Shown: one piece after another, positions 35,371 through 44,703 of the stretch
Position numbering within the stretch: the stretch's first letter is position 1
Layout of the letters: each line of letters begins with the position of its first letter
Assembly (NCBI GenBank): GCA_025355745.1
Contig: JANXZA010000177.1
Coordinates: 1-64,000 of the forward strand
Source of the DNA: Rhizobacter sp.
GTDB taxonomy: Bacteria > Pseudomonadota > Gammaproteobacteria > Burkholderiales > Burkholderiaceae_C
DNA length: 64,000 nt
Direction: 5' to 3'
Notes under the pieces: generated by a model
The model's input: only the letters and a program-made list of their open reading frames with translations
What the model was told of the DNA's origin: nothing
Databases searched by the model: none
Position numbers and translations under genes: made by a program

Positions 35371-36000
35371 ATGATGGCAAACGCTGACAAACCGGCCCGC
35401 TTCTCGCACGCCAACATCGAGACCAACAACTTCCTGATGATCGTGCTGATCCTGTTGACGGTGGCGGTCGGCGGCCTGGTCGAGATCGTGCCGCTGTTCT
35501 TCCAGACCTCGACCACCCAGCCGGTGGCGGGCCTGAAGCCCTATACGCCGCTGCAGCTCGCCGGGCGCGACATCTACATCCGCGAAGGTTGCTACAACTG
35601 CCACTCGCAGATGATCCGCCCGCTGCGCGCCGAGACCCTGCGCTACGGCCACTACTCCACCGCCGGCGAGTTCGTCTACGACCATCCGTTCCAGTGGGGC
35701 AGCAAGCGCACCGGGCCCGACCTGCACCGCGTCGGTGGCAAGTACAGCGACGAGTGGCATCGCCTGCACCTCGAGAACCCGCGCGACCTGGTGCCCGAGT
35801 CGAACATGCCGGCGTATTCGTGGCTCGCGAAGGGCGCGCTCGACCCCGCCGACATGGCGCCGAAGATGCGCGCGCTGCGCCGCGTCGGCGTGCCGTACAC
35901 CGACGCCGAGATCGCAGCGGCCGGCGCCGAGGTCAAGGGCAAGTCCGACCTCGACGCGCTGGTCGCCTATCTGCAGGTGCTTGGCACCGCGTTGAAGTAG
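35371..36000 (+). CDS. ccoO: cbb3-type cytochrome c oxidase subunit II
   Basis: A monohaem cytochrome c of 209 aa from the ATG at 35371. The ORF track begins at 35350, which overlaps the ccoN stop and is also possible. An N-terminal membrane anchor ([26 protein letters not shown]) precedes the haem site [15 protein letters not shown]; the axial Met is probably in [10 protein letters not shown]. It passes electrons from CcoP to CcoN. Length fits the family (about 200-240). Confidence 0.95.
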   Translation: MMANADKPARFSHANIETNNFLMIVLILLTVAVGGLVEIVPLFFQTSTTQPVAGLKPYTPLQLAGRDIYIREGCYNCHSQMIRPLRAETLRYGHYSTAGEFVYDHPFQWGSKRTGPDLHRVGGKYSDEWHRLHLENPRDLVPESNMPAYSWLAKGALDPADMAPKMRALRRVGVPYTDAEIAAAGAEVKGKSDLDALVAYLQVLGTALK

Positions 36001-36012
36001 CGGGAGCGCGCC

Positions 36013-36228
36013 ATGGACCTGATGAACGACCTGCGCATCGGCGTGACCCTGCTGTCCTTCGTGCTGTTCGGCCTGATCGTGAGGTGGGCCTGGTCGCGGC
36101 GCAACAAGGCGGCCTTCGACGAGGCGCAGCAGCTGCCATTCGTCGATGAAGCGTCGCCAGCCGCGCCGCCGGCGAGCCGCCCACGCGTTGCCCACGCCCC
36201 GCACAAGAACGGAGCCGGCCATGAGTGA
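36013..36228 (+). CDS. ccoQ: cbb3-type oxidase subunit CcoQ
   Basis: A 71-aa protein with one membrane helix (LRIGVTLLSFVLFGLIVRWAW) followed by the basic-acidic SRRNKAAFDEAQQLPF typical of CcoQ, which stabilises the complex. GGAGCG lies eight bases upstream. Its last eight bases overlap the ccoP start, which fixes both as one transcript. Confidence 0.92.
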   Translation: MDLMNDLRIGVTLLSFVLFGLIVRWAWSRRNKAAFDEAQQLPFVDEASPAAPPASRPRVAHAPHKNGAGHE

Positions 36229-37198
36229 TTTCTTCTCCAGCGGCTGGTCGATCTTCATTGCCGCCACCACCATCCTCGGCCTGCTCGGCTGCCTGGCGTT
36301 GCTGATCATCGCGAGCAAGACCAAAGTCGCAGCGGTCCGGGCTGGCGAGGTGGCGGATGGCTCCACCGGCCATGTCTGGGACGAAGATCTGCGCGAGCTG
36401 AACAACCCGCTGCCCCGCTGGTGGATGGTGCTGTTCGTGCTGACCATCGTGTTCGGCGCGATCTACCTCGCGCTGTATCCGGGCCTGGGCAGCGCGGCCG
36501 GCAGCCTGCAATGGACCAGCGTCGGCCAGTACCAGGCCGAGCAGGACGAGGCCACTGCAGCGATGGCGCCGGTGTATGCGAAATACGCTGCGATGGCAGC
36601 CCCCGAGCTGGCCAACAACCCGCAGGCGATGGGCATCGGCGAGCGCCTGTTCATCAACCACTGCGCCACCTGCCATGGCTCCGACGCGAAGGGCAGCAAG
36701 GGCTTCCCGAACCTGACCGATAACGACTGGCTGCATGGTGGCAGCCCCGAAAAAATCGTCGAGACCATCACGCTCGGGCGCACCGGCATGATGCCGCCGA
36801 TGGCCGCAGCGGTGGGCAGCGCGGTGGATGTGAGCAACGTCGCGAACTATGTGTTGAGCCTGTCGGGCAGTGCGCACAACGCGATTGCCGCCGCCGCCGG
36901 CCGGCCCAAGTTCGCGGTCTGCGCGGCCTGCCATGGGGCCGACGGCAAGGGCAATCAGGCGCTTGGCGCACCCAACCTCGCCGACAAGATCTGGCTCCAT
37001 GGCTGGGGTGAGGACGCCATCGTCGCGATGGTCAACAACGGCAAGACCAATGTCATGCCGGCGCAGGGCGGGCGGCTCACCAAAGAGCAGATTCATGTGC
37101 TCGGCGCGTACGTGTGGAACCTGTCGAAATCCGGCACTGCGACGGCCGCTGCCGCCACCGCAACCACTGCGAACACAGCGACAGCGGCCGCGCGGTGA
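36221..37198 (+). CDS. ccoP: cbb3-type oxidase subunit III, dihaem cytochrome c
   Basis: The start MSDFFSSGWSIF at 36221 (325 aa) is preferred over the earlier ATG of the track, which reads through ccoQ. Two N-terminal helices are followed by GHVWDEDLRELNNPLPRWW, the CcoP signature, and two class I haem sites, NHCATCHG and AVCAACHG, each with a later Met. It receives electrons from the cytochrome bc1 side. The C-terminal tail is Ala-Thr rich (TAAAATATTANTATAA), unusual but harmless. Confidence 0.95.
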   Translation: MSDFFSSGWSIFIAATTILGLLGCLALLIIASKTKVAAVRAGEVADGSTGHVWDEDLRELNNPLPRWWMVLFVLTIVFGAIYLALYPGLGSAAGSLQWTSVGQYQAEQDEATAAMAPVYAKYAAMAAPELANNPQAMGIGERLFINHCATCHGSDAKGSKGFPNLTDNDWLHGGSPEKIVETITLGRTGMMPPMAAAVGSAVDVSNVANYVLSLSGSAHNAIAAAAGRPKFAVCAACHGADGKGNQALGAPNLADKIWLHGWGEDAIVAMVNNGKTNVMPAQGGRLTKEQIHVLGAYVWNLSKSGTATAAAATATTANTATAAAR

Positions 37199-37217
37199 CT
37201 GCTGCGCTCTTCATCGC

Positions 37218-38723
37218 ATGAGTCAGGCCACCCGCGCCCGCCCGGTCATCCCGATCGTCGCCGCCGACGACGCGGCGGTCCAGGTGGTGTCGATGTACCG
37301 GGCCGAGAACAAGATCTATCCGCGTGCGGTCGGAGGCTGGTTCGCGGCTTGGCGGTGGCTGTTGGTGTGGGGCACGCAACTGCTGTTCTACGGCCTGCCG
37401 TGGCTGACCTGGAACGCGCGCCAGGCGGTGTTGTTCGACCTCGGCGCGCGCCGCTTCTACATCTTCGATCTGGTGCTGTACCCGCAGGATTTCATCTACC
37501 TCACCGGCCTGCTGGTGGTCAGCGCCTACGCCCTGTTCCTGTTCACGGCGGTGGCCGGGCGGCTGTGGTGCGGCTTCGCCTGCCCGCAGACGGTCTACAC
37601 CGAAATCTACCTGTGGGTCGAGCGCAAGTTCGAGGGCGACCGCGCGGCGCGCATCAAGCTCGATGCCGCGCGCTGGTCGCTCAACAAGGCCTGGCGCAAG
37701 GGCGGCAAGCAGGCAGTGTGGATCGCCATCGGCCTCGCGACCGGGTTCAGCTTCGTCGGCTACTTCACGCCGATCCGCACGCTCGGGGCCGAGGCGATGA
37801 CCTTGTTGAGTCTGGGAAGCCCTGGCCAGCAGGGCTTGGGTCCATGGGAATGGTTCTGGGTCCTGTTCTACGGCTTCGCCACCTACGGCAATGCCGGCTT
37901 CATGCGCGAGCAGGTCTGCAAGTACATGTGCCCGTACGCGCGCTTCCAGAGCGCGATGTTCGACAAGGACACGATGATCGTCAGCTACGACACCGGCCGC
38001 GGCGAGCCGCGCGGTTCGCGGCCGCGTTCGGTGGCGCACGCCGCGCTGCCGGCGCTGGCCAAGGGCGACTGCATCGACTGCACCCTGTGCGTGCAGGTCT
38101 GCCCGACCGGCATCGACATCCGCGAGGGCCTGCAGTACGAGTGCATCAGTTGTGCCGCCTGTGTCGACGTGTGCGACGGCGTGATGGACAAGATGAACTA
38201 CCCGCGCGGCCTGATCCGCTTCGCGACCCAGAACGGCCTGGCGCAGCGCTGGGGCCAATCGGAAATGCTGCGCCGGGTGCTGCGCCCGCGCGTGTTGATC
38301 TACAGCGCCGTGCTGCTGGCGATCACGGCCGCGCTCGGCGCAAGCCTGGCATTGCGCAGCCCGTTCCGCGTCGATGTGATCCGCGATCGGGGCGCGTTGG
38401 CCCGCCAGGTGCAGGACGGGCGGATCGAGAACGTCTACCGTCTGCAGGTGATGAACGCGAGCGAGTCGGCGCAGCGCTTTCGGGTCGCGGTGGCCGGGCT
38501 CGAAGGCGCGGTGCTGGCATCTCCTGCCGAGGTCGAGGTCGGCGCCACCGAGGCGCGCTGGCTGGCGGTCAACGTGCAGCTGCCGCCCGACGCCGCGCGC
38601 GCGCTCGGGCCCGGCGCGCACCCGATGCGCTTCGAGATCACGCGGTTGGCCGATGGCTCAAGTGCGATGGCCGCAACTGAGAAGGCAACCGCCGAGAAAT
38701 CAACCTTCGTGGTGCCGCGATGA
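37218..38723 (+). CDS. ccoG: cbb3 oxidase assembly ferredoxin-like membrane protein CcoG
   Basis: A 501-aa protein starting MSQATRARPVIP at 37218; the track ORF reads through ccoP. It has about five membrane helices, the CxxxCP motif in LWCGFACPQTVYTEIYLWVE, and two 4Fe-4S motifs CIDCTLCVQVCPTGIDIR and CISCAACVDVCD (residues about 284-320). The C-terminal domain is periplasmic and immunoglobulin-like (IENVYRLQVMNASE). CcoG reduces copper for delivery to CcoN in related systems. The stop overlaps the next gene as ATGA. Confidence 0.94.
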   Translation: MSQATRARPVIPIVAADDAAVQVVSMYRAENKIYPRAVGGWFAAWRWLLVWGTQLLFYGLPWLTWNARQAVLFDLGARRFYIFDLVLYPQDFIYLTGLLVVSAYALFLFTAVAGRLWCGFACPQTVYTEIYLWVERKFEGDRAARIKLDAARWSLNKAWRKGGKQAVWIAIGLATGFSFVGYFTPIRTLGAEAMTLLSLGSPGQQGLGPWEWFWVLFYGFATYGNAGFMREQVCKYMCPYARFQSAMFDKDTMIVSYDTGRGEPRGSRPRSVAHAALPALAKGDCIDCTLCVQVCPTGIDIREGLQYECISCAACVDVCDGVMDKMNYPRGLIRFATQNGLAQRWGQSEMLRRVLRPRVLIYSAVLLAITAALGASLALRSPFRVDVIRDRGALARQVQDGRIENVYRLQVMNASESAQRFRVAVAGLEGAVLASPAEVEVGATEARWLAVNVQLPPDAARALGPGAHPMRFEITRLADGSSAMAATEKATAEKSTFVVPR

Positions 38724-39001
38724 GAACGGAGACGACGATGCCGATGACCGTGCCTGCCGCGTCGACAGCGCGCGAGATTGCAAGCCCCGAATCTGGCCTG
38801 CCCTGGTGGCGTTTCAGGATCATGTGGCTGGTGCTCGGCCTGCCCGCCACGGTGGTGTGCACCAGCCTCGTCACGGCCGGCATCGCCTGGACCCACATCG
38901 ACCCGGTCGTCACCGATCCGCTGCCCACGCCAGCGGCCAGCGCGAATGCGCTCGAGCCAGCGCAGCGGGCCCGCAACCATGCGGCCACACCCGGGCGTTG
39001 A
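38720..39001 (+). CDS. Small membrane protein, FixH/CcoH position
   Basis: A 93-aa protein overlapping ccoG by ATGA. One membrane helix (IMWLVLGLPATVVCTSLVTAGIAW) is flanked by PWWRFR and HIDPVVTDPLP. FixH/CcoH proteins with this first segment normally have about 150 residues with a periplasmic domain; this one stops soon after the helix, so it is a short form or a distinct protein. Position after ccoG supports a role in oxidase assembly. Confidence 0.65.
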   Translation: MRTETTMPMTVPAASTAREIASPESGLPWWRFRIMWLVLGLPATVVCTSLVTAGIAWTHIDPVVTDPLPTPAASANALEPAQRARNHAATPGR

Positions 39002-39002
39002 G

Positions 39003-39290
39003 ATGCTGCGCCAGCACCCGAATCCGGCCTTGAAACGCCTTGCGATGGCGATCCTGTGGCCGGCCTTCCTGATGGCCGGTGTGCTCGAAGTGCTGGTCTT
39101 CGCGGTGGTCGATCCGGGCGAGCTGCACTGGTTCGGCGGCGCCGTGATCGCCTGGCCGGCACAGGCCGTCTACAGCGTCAGCTTCCTGATTTTCTGGGGC
39201 GTGATCTCGACCGCCGGGGCGTTGACGGCGTTGCTGTCGGTCGAGTCGGATGCAGTGAATGAGCACGTCATGGATGACGTTGCGGCTTGA
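39003..39290 (+). CDS. Small conserved-looking membrane protein of the cco cluster
   Basis: A 95-aa protein starting MLRQHPNPALKRL at 39003, one base after the previous stop. Two or three hydrophobic segments (MAILWPAFLMAGVLEVLVFAVV, AVYSVSFLIFWGVISTAGALTALL) make it an inner-membrane protein with a short acidic C-terminus. I do not recognise the family. It is the last gene of the cluster before a strong terminator. Confidence 0.65.
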   Translation: MLRQHPNPALKRLAMAILWPAFLMAGVLEVLVFAVVDPGELHWFGGAVIAWPAQAVYSVSFLIFWGVISTAGALTALLSVESDAVNEHVMDDVAA

Positions 39291-39317
39291 CTCCCTCTCC
39301 CCTGCGGGGAGAGGGAG
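39291..39317. terminator. Bidirectional terminator between cco cluster and fnr
   Basis: CTCCCTCTCCCC, loop TGC, GGGGAGAGGGAG: a perfect twelve-base-pair stem starting right after the stop of the last cco-cluster gene and lying between convergent genes. T-runs are poor on both sides. Confidence 0.65.
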
Positions 39318-39329
39318 TAAAGAAATCGT

Positions 39330-40145
39330 TCAGCAAGCGCTGCTGTTGGCAAGCCGGCGCAAGCCTGCTTCGTCCAGCACCCGAACCTCGCGCTGCTTCA
39401 CTTCCAGCACCCCGTCGTCCTGAAATTTCGAGAACGCGCGGCTGACGGTTTCGAGCGTCAGGCCAAGGTAGCTGCCAATCTCGGCCCGTGTCATTCGCAA
39501 CACCAGCGCAGTGCCGGAGAAGCCGCGCGCGGCAAGCCGCTGCGTCAGGTTCAGCAGGAAGGCGGCCAGCCGCTCTTCGGCGCGCATGCTGCCCAGCAGC
39601 AGCATCACGCCATGCTCGCGCACGATCTCGCGGCTCATCACCTTGTGCATCTGGTGCTGTAGCGCGGCAAACTGGCGCGACAGGGCTTCGAGCTGCTCGA
39701 ACGGGATGACGCAGACCTGCGAGTCTTCCAGCGCCACGGCGTCGCAGGCATGGTGGCCGGTGGCAATGCCGTCGAAGCCGAGCAGCTCACCGGCCATCTG
39801 GAAGCCAGTGACCTGATCGCGGCCGTCTTCGGCGCCGACGCAGGTCTTGAAGAAGCCGGCCCGCACCGCGTAGAGCGCGTGGAACGCGTCGCCGCTGCGG
39901 TACAGCGCCTCGCCGCGCGGCAGCGTGCGGCGCGTCTGCACCAAGGTGTCGAGGTGCATCAACTCCTCGCCGTTCAGCCCGACCGGCAGGCACAGCTCGC
40001 GCAGGTTGCAGCCGGAGCACGCCTGCCGCAACGCGTGCAGGTCCTGCAAATGGATCGCCGCAACGGGCTGCCCGGCAGCGTCGGGGTGAGCGGGATGATC
40101 GGGCGGGTTCGACCGCACAGGGTCTGGCAGGGTCGAGGAGTGCAT
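39330..40145 (-). CDS. fnr: FNR-type oxygen-responsive transcription regulator
   Basis: A 271-aa CRP/FNR-family protein. The N-terminal cluster ACSGCNLRELC gives Cys 43, 46 and 52, and a fourth Cys in GHHACDAVAL (about 132) completes the set that binds an oxygen-labile 4Fe-4S cluster in FNR. The cyclic-nucleotide-like barrel is followed by the HTH EIGSYLGLTLETVSRAFSKFQ, where E-xx-SR reads TTGAT half-sites. A perfect FNR box lies 36 bases upstream of its start, suggesting autoregulation, and two more serve the neighbouring cco genes. Confidence 0.92.
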   Translation of the reverse strand: MHSSTLPDPVRSNPPDHPAHPDAAGQPVAAIHLQDLHALRQACSGCNLRELCLPVGLNGEELMHLDTLVQTRRTLPRGEALYRSGDAFHALYAVRAGFFKTCVGAEDGRDQVTGFQMAGELLGFDGIATGHHACDAVALEDSQVCVIPFEQLEALSRQFAALQHQMHKVMSREIVREHGVMLLLGSMRAEERLAAFLLNLTQRLAARGFSGTALVLRMTRAEIGSYLGLTLETVSRAFSKFQDDGVLEVKQREVRVLDEAGLRRLANSSAC

Positions 40146-40180
40146 GCCAAACAGTGTGCGCTCGTTTTCCTGCAGTGCGT

Positions 40181-40194
40181 TTGACCCTCGTCAA
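40181..40194. promoter_or_regulatory. FNR box between fnr and the TauE/SafE gene
   Basis: TTGACCCTCGTCAA is a perfect palindromic match to TTGAY-N4-RTCAA. It is 36 bases from the fnr start (minus strand) and 79 from the plus-strand gene, so it could control both. Confidence 0.7.
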
Positions 40195-40272
40195 GCTCAT
40201 CACCGTGCCCAGGCTGCACAGTGGCTTGATGTGCGTCCCGCAATTCATGCCACCGGCGAGCCCGGACCCCCG

Positions 40273-41004
40273 ATGGACCTTGCCCTGATCGCGTCGGCCC
40301 TGCTGATGGGCCTGGCCGGTGGCCCGCACTGTGCCGCCATGTGCGGCGCTGCGTACGCCGGCATCGCGCGCCAGGGCGCCGGCGCGGGTTCGGCCGGGGG
40401 CGTGTCTGGCGAGACCCGCGCGATGTTTGCCTTGCACCTCGGGCGCCTGGCCAGCTACACGGCGGCGGGCGCCCTGGTGGCGGCCAGCGTCGCCGGGCTG
40501 TCATCGATGGGCGCAGCGGCGCCGGTGCTGAAGCCGCTGTGGACCCTGTTGCACGTCGGCGCGGTGGCGCTCGGCCTGTGGCTGCTGATCACGGGGCGCG
40601 CACCGGCCTGGCTGGCGGGGGCGGGCCGCCACGGCAGCCGCCTTATGGCTGCCCAGCCACTGCGTTTCATGGCCCGAATTCCGGCCAGCGCGCGCGCCGG
40701 GGCCATCGGCGCGTGCTGGGCGGCGATGCCGTGCGGCCTGTTGCAATCGGCGCTCATCGTCGCGGCGCTGGCGTCCGGCCCGCTGCAAGGCGCCAGCGTG
40801 ATGGCCGTCTTCGCACTCGGCTCGGCACTCAGCCTGTGGCTCGTGCCCCGGCTGTGGTTGCGCCTGCAGCGCGGTGGCCATGCGGCGCAGCGCAGCACGC
40901 TGGCGGTGCGGCTGGCGGGCGCGCTGCTGCTGCTGGCGTCGGCGTTCGCGCTCTCGCACGGCTTGCGCGTGGCCATCGATCAGGCCTTGTGTCTGCCGGC
41001 TTGA
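40273..41004 (+). CDS. TauE/SafE-family membrane protein (cbb3-associated)
   Basis: A 243-aa protein with about six membrane helices. The start MDLALIASALLMGLAGGPHCAAMCG contains GPHCAAMCG, a short Cys-His motif typical of the UreH/DsbD-like branch found near cco genes. A second Cys-Gly motif (GACWAAMPCGLLQSALIVAAL) repeats the pattern, giving two internal halves. Members next to cbb3 genes are linked to copper or haem handling, which fits the FNR box upstream, but the transported species is unknown. It diverges from fnr. Confidence 0.8.
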   Translation: MDLALIASALLMGLAGGPHCAAMCGAAYAGIARQGAGAGSAGGVSGETRAMFALHLGRLASYTAAGALVAASVAGLSSMGAAAPVLKPLWTLLHVGAVALGLWLLITGRAPAWLAGAGRHGSRLMAAQPLRFMARIPASARAGAIGACWAAMPCGLLQSALIVAALASGPLQGASVMAVFALGSALSLWLVPRLWLRLQRGGHAAQRSTLAVRLAGALLLLASAFALSHGLRVAIDQALCLPA

Positions 41005-41047
41005 CGAGCTGAAAGTGTTTGGCTCGGCCGAGCCCGCCCTGCCGTGC

Positions 41048-42325
41048 TCAGCGCTGCCGCGAACGCAGCCGCGCGAAGTTCATCGCGACCCCGAGCACGC
41101 CGAGCGCGCCCAGCCCGATGGCCGCCGGCACGCCCAGGCTTTCCACCGCCAGCCCGGCCAGCGACACGCCGGCGGCCTGGCCGAGGAAGAAGCACGACGC
41201 GAACGCCGACACGGCGGCACCGCGGCGCTCGGGCGCCATCTGCGTGGCGTTCATCTGCAAGGTGTTGTGCAGCATGTAGAAGCCCAGGCCGGCGACCAGG
41301 CAGCCCGGTACCGACCACTGCCAGGCCGGCGCGAAGCCCACCACGAGCAGCGCCGCGGTCAGCAAGGCGCTGCCCCAGCGCACCAGGCCGACCTCGCCCA
41401 GGCCGCGCACCAGCCGGCCCGCAAAGGCGGCGTACAGCAGGCCGCCCAGGCCGAACAGCATCACCAGCGAACCCGCCATCGACAGCGACACACCGAACGC
41501 CAGGTGCAGGTGCGAGGCGATGAACGCGAACGGGCCGTAGAGGAACACGCCCTCCAGAAACACGCTGATGAGCACGACGCGGGCCCAGGGCTTGTCGAGC
41601 ACATGGCCGAAGTCGGACAGCATCCGGCGCAGTGGTGAGCCACGCGACAACTGCATCGCGCGTGCCGCCTCCGGCAGGCGCCGGTTCAGCAACCGCAGCG
41701 CCACGAAGACCAGCGCGAAAAGCGCGCCGAGCACGAAGTACGGCGTGCGCCAGCTCAGGTGGTCGGCCGCGAAGCCGCCCGCCCACACGCCGGCCGTCAC
41801 ACCGCTGATCTGGCCGATCAGGAAGCGCGCCAGCACCGGCTGGCGTTCTTCATAGGCCACCACGTCGCCGAGCCAGGCCATCGACAATGGCACGATCGCG
41901 GCGGCGGTTGCGCCGGCCAGGGCGCGCGCCAGGCGCAGGGTGGCGAAGTCGTTCGCCAGGCCGCACAGCGAGGCCGTCACCGCGCAGGCCGCGCAGGCCC
42001 AGGCGATGACGCGGTACTTGCCGAAGCGGTCGCCGAGCGGGCCGAACATCAGTTGCGCCACGCCGTAGGCGATCGCGAACGCGCTGATGGCCTGCGCCGC
42101 CGTGCCCAGCGAAACCGCGAACTCAAGCGCCAGGCGGGGCAGCAGGGCGTCGTTGATGCGCAGCGACATCGCACTGCCGAAGGCGGCCAACGACAGGCAG
42201 ACGATGGCACCGGGCGGCAGGTGCGGGCGAGGCGTGGAAGTGGGCGTGGAGGCGGGCGCGGGCGCAGCGGTGGGCAGGGCCGCCAGGGCAGTGGCGGGGG
42301 CTTGCGTCGAGTTCAGTTCGGGCAT
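41048..42325 (-). CDS. Major facilitator superfamily transporter
   Basis: A 425-aa protein starting at MPELNSTQAP (42325) with a 35-residue Pro-Thr-Ala cytoplasmic leader and twelve predicted helices. MFS signatures are present: GPLGDRFGKYRVIAWA after helix 2 and the related VRGLGEVGLVRWGSALL after helix 8. AIVPLSMAWLGDVVAYEERQPVLARF in the first half resembles the drug-efflux (Bcr/AraJ-like) subgroup. The substrate cannot be named. It diverges from gshA. Confidence 0.85.
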   Translation of the reverse strand: MPELNSTQAPATALAALPTAAPAPASTPTSTPRPHLPPGAIVCLSLAAFGSAMSLRINDALLPRLALEFAVSLGTAAQAISAFAIAYGVAQLMFGPLGDRFGKYRVIAWACAACAVTASLCGLANDFATLRLARALAGATAAAIVPLSMAWLGDVVAYEERQPVLARFLIGQISGVTAGVWAGGFAADHLSWRTPYFVLGALFALVFVALRLLNRRLPEAARAMQLSRGSPLRRMLSDFGHVLDKPWARVVLISVFLEGVFLYGPFAFIASHLHLAFGVSLSMAGSLVMLFGLGGLLYAAFAGRLVRGLGEVGLVRWGSALLTAALLVVGFAPAWQWSVPGCLVAGLGFYMLHNTLQMNATQMAPERRGAAVSAFASCFFLGQAAGVSLAGLAVESLGVPAAIGLGALGVLGVAMNFARLRSRQR

Positions 42326-42484
42326 CGGAGGCGGGGTCAGGTGGAGGTCGATTCTCGCAATGAATCGGGATCGATGAGCACCTCGTGATGCTCCGCACGC
42401 GCCTCGCGCCAGAGCACCCACGCCAGCGCCAGACCGGTGGGTCTGTTAACTTCCGGCCCCGGGACCGTCTGAGGAGACAAACGC

Positions 42485-44014
42485 ATGAACGAATTGCAGG
42501 ATCGCCTGCGCAATGTCTCGCCGGGCAGCCTGGCCGGCATCCGCCGCGGCATCGAGAAAGAAAGCCTGCGCGTCGCGCCCAGCGGCCTGCTCGCGGCCAC
42601 GCAGCACCCGGCCGCGCTGGGCTCGGCGCTGACGCACCCGCAGATCACCACCGACTTCAGCGAGTCGCAGGTCGAACTCGTCACCGGCGCCCATGTCGGC
42701 GTGCAGGACAGCCTGGACGAGTTGACGCAGATCCACCAGTTCACCTACCGCGCCATCGGCGACGAGATGCTGTGGGTGGCGAGCATGCCGTGCCGCTTGC
42801 CGGCCGACGATTCGATTCCGATCGGGCGCTACGGCACATCGAACGTGGGCACCGCCAAGAGCGTCTACCGCACCGGCCTGGGCCACCGCTACGGGCGGCG
42901 CATGCAGACGATTTCGGGCATCCACTACAACTGGTCGATGCCGGGTGTGACGACCGAGCAGTACTTCGGCCTGATCCGCAATTTCCGGCGTCATTCGTTC
43001 CTGCTGCTGACCTTGTTCGGCGCCTCGCCTGCCGTATGTTCCTGCTTCGTCGAAGGCCACGCGCACACCTTGCAGACGCTGCGCGACGGCACGCTCTACC
43101 TGCCGCACGCGACCTCGCTGCGGATGGGCCGGCTCGGCTACCAGAGCGACGCGCAGAGCACGCTGGCAGTCAGCTACAACAGCCTGGAGCGCTACGGCGC
43201 GTCACTGCAACAGGCGCTGACCGAGCCCTATCCCGCGTATGCCGGGGTCGGCGTTCGCGACGCGTCCGGCGGCTACCGGCAGCTGGCCGACAGCTTGCTG
43301 CAGATCGAGAACGAGTTCTACGGCACGATCCGCCCGAAGCGGGTGATCTTCCCCGGCGAGCGGCCGCTGCATGCGCTGCGCGAGCGCGGCGTCGAGTACG
43401 TCGAGGTGCGCTGCATGGACCTCGACCCGTTCGTGCCGGTCGGCATCGCCGCGCCGACGATGCGCTTCATCGACGTCTTCCTGCTGCACTGCCTGCTCGC
43501 CGACAGCCCGCCCGATACGCCGGCCGAAATCACCGCGCTGGCGCGCAATCAAGACCGGGTTGCGATGCGCGGCCGCGAGCCCGGCCTGCAACTCGAGCGC
43601 GACGGCCGCAAGGTGGCGCTGGCCGAGTGGGGCGCCGAGGTGCTGGCCGGCTGCCAACCCATCGCCGCCGCGCTCGACGCCGCGCACGCCACGTCGGCCT
43701 ATGGCGACGCCTTGCGCGCCGCAACCACGGCGCTGGCCAACCCCGCCACCTTGCCCTCGGCTCACGTGCTGGCCGCGATGCGCAGCGACTTCGACGGCTC
43801 CTACGGCGCCTTCGTGGTGGCCCAGTCGGCGCAGACGAAAGCCGCGCTGCTCGGCTTGCCGTTCAGCGCCGAACAGCGCGCCGAATTCGAGCGCTCGGTG
43901 CAGGCATCGATTGACGCACAAGCCGCCCTCGAGGCGGCCGACTCCGTGCCGTTCGAGGTCTATCGGCAGGCCTACCTATCACCGGCGCGGCTGGGCTTGC
44001 CGGCAGCCGGCTGA
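42485..44014 (+). CDS. gshA: Glutamate-cysteine ligase (class I)
   Basis: A 509-aa enzyme of the E. coli GshA type, making gamma-glutamylcysteine, the first glutathione precursor. GAGGAGA precedes the start. Family blocks are RRGIEKESLRV (ATP/Glu site), TTDFSESQVELVTG, MQTISGIHYNWSM and RDASGGYRQL plus ENEFYGTIRPKR. Length is close to E. coli (518). gshB is not adjacent. A peroxiredoxin follows. Confidence 0.95.
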   Translation: MNELQDRLRNVSPGSLAGIRRGIEKESLRVAPSGLLAATQHPAALGSALTHPQITTDFSESQVELVTGAHVGVQDSLDELTQIHQFTYRAIGDEMLWVASMPCRLPADDSIPIGRYGTSNVGTAKSVYRTGLGHRYGRRMQTISGIHYNWSMPGVTTEQYFGLIRNFRRHSFLLLTLFGASPAVCSCFVEGHAHTLQTLRDGTLYLPHATSLRMGRLGYQSDAQSTLAVSYNSLERYGASLQQALTEPYPAYAGVGVRDASGGYRQLADSLLQIENEFYGTIRPKRVIFPGERPLHALRERGVEYVEVRCMDLDPFVPVGIAAPTMRFIDVFLLHCLLADSPPDTPAEITALARNQDRVAMRGREPGLQLERDGRKVALAEWGAEVLAGCQPIAAALDAAHATSAYGDALRAATTALANPATLPSAHVLAAMRSDFDGSYGAFVVAQSAQTKAALLGLPFSAEQRAEFERSVQASIDAQAALEAADSVPFEVYRQAYLSPARLGLPAAG

Positions 44015-44062
44015 ACACCCGTCAACCCGGCTGTGATGGCCAATACCACCGAAAAAGGCACG

Positions 44063-44620
44063 ATGACCATGAAACGATCAACCTGGCTGCGGCCGGCAGC
44101 AGCAGGCATTGGCAATGCGGTGGCAGCGACGGCCTTCGCCGCGCTCCCGGTGGGTGCAATGGCCCCTGACTTCACCGTGCCCGCCGCGCTGGGCGGCAAG
44201 CCGTTCAGCTTCTCTCTCGCCGAGTCGCTCAAGCGCGGCCCGGTGGTGCTGTATTTCTACCCGCAGGCGTTCACCTCGGGCTGCACCGCCGAAGCGCATG
44301 ACTTCGCCGAAGCCACACCGAAGTTCAGCGCCCTCGGTGCCACGGTGGTCGGCATGTCGAACGACGACATCGCCACGCTGCGCAAGTTCTCGGTCGAGGC
44401 CTGCCGCGACCGCTTCGCGGTGGCCGCCGATGCGGGCGGCAAGATCACGAAAAAGTACGACGCCGCGATGATGATCGGCCAGGAGATGGCGGACCGCATC
44501 TCGTACGTCATCAGCCCGCAAGGCAAGGTCATCTACGCCTATGCCAGCGGCAATCCGGACGAGCATGTGAAGCGCACGCTGGCCGCAGTCGAGAAGTGGA
44601 AGGCGACGCAGCCGAGGTGA
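44063..44620 (+). CDS. Exported peroxiredoxin (BCP/AhpC-TSA type)
   Basis: Chosen start MTMKRSTWLRP at 44063 with AAAAGG upstream; GTG 44033 and ATG 44069 are alternatives. The N-terminal KRSTWLRPAAAGIGNAVAATAFAALPVGA looks like a signal sequence. The peroxidatic Cys is in AFTSGCTAEAHDF, where most bacterioferritin comigratory proteins have TPGCT. VVLYFYPQAFTSGCT and VVGMSNDD support the thioredoxin fold. It likely removes peroxides in the periplasm, beside gshA and sox genes. Confidence 0.85.
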   Translation: MTMKRSTWLRPAAAGIGNAVAATAFAALPVGAMAPDFTVPAALGGKPFSFSLAESLKRGPVVLYFYPQAFTSGCTAEAHDFAEATPKFSALGATVVGMSNDDIATLRKFSVEACRDRFAVAADAGGKITKKYDAAMMIGQEMADRISYVISPQGKVIYAYASGNPDEHVKRTLAAVEKWKATQPR

Positions 44621-44703
44621 ACGCGGGTCGCTTGCCGGCCCCTGTCCGGCGCGGGGCAAACCCGGATAGCGATATGAGCATGAACGAATATGCTTGATCG
44701 CAT

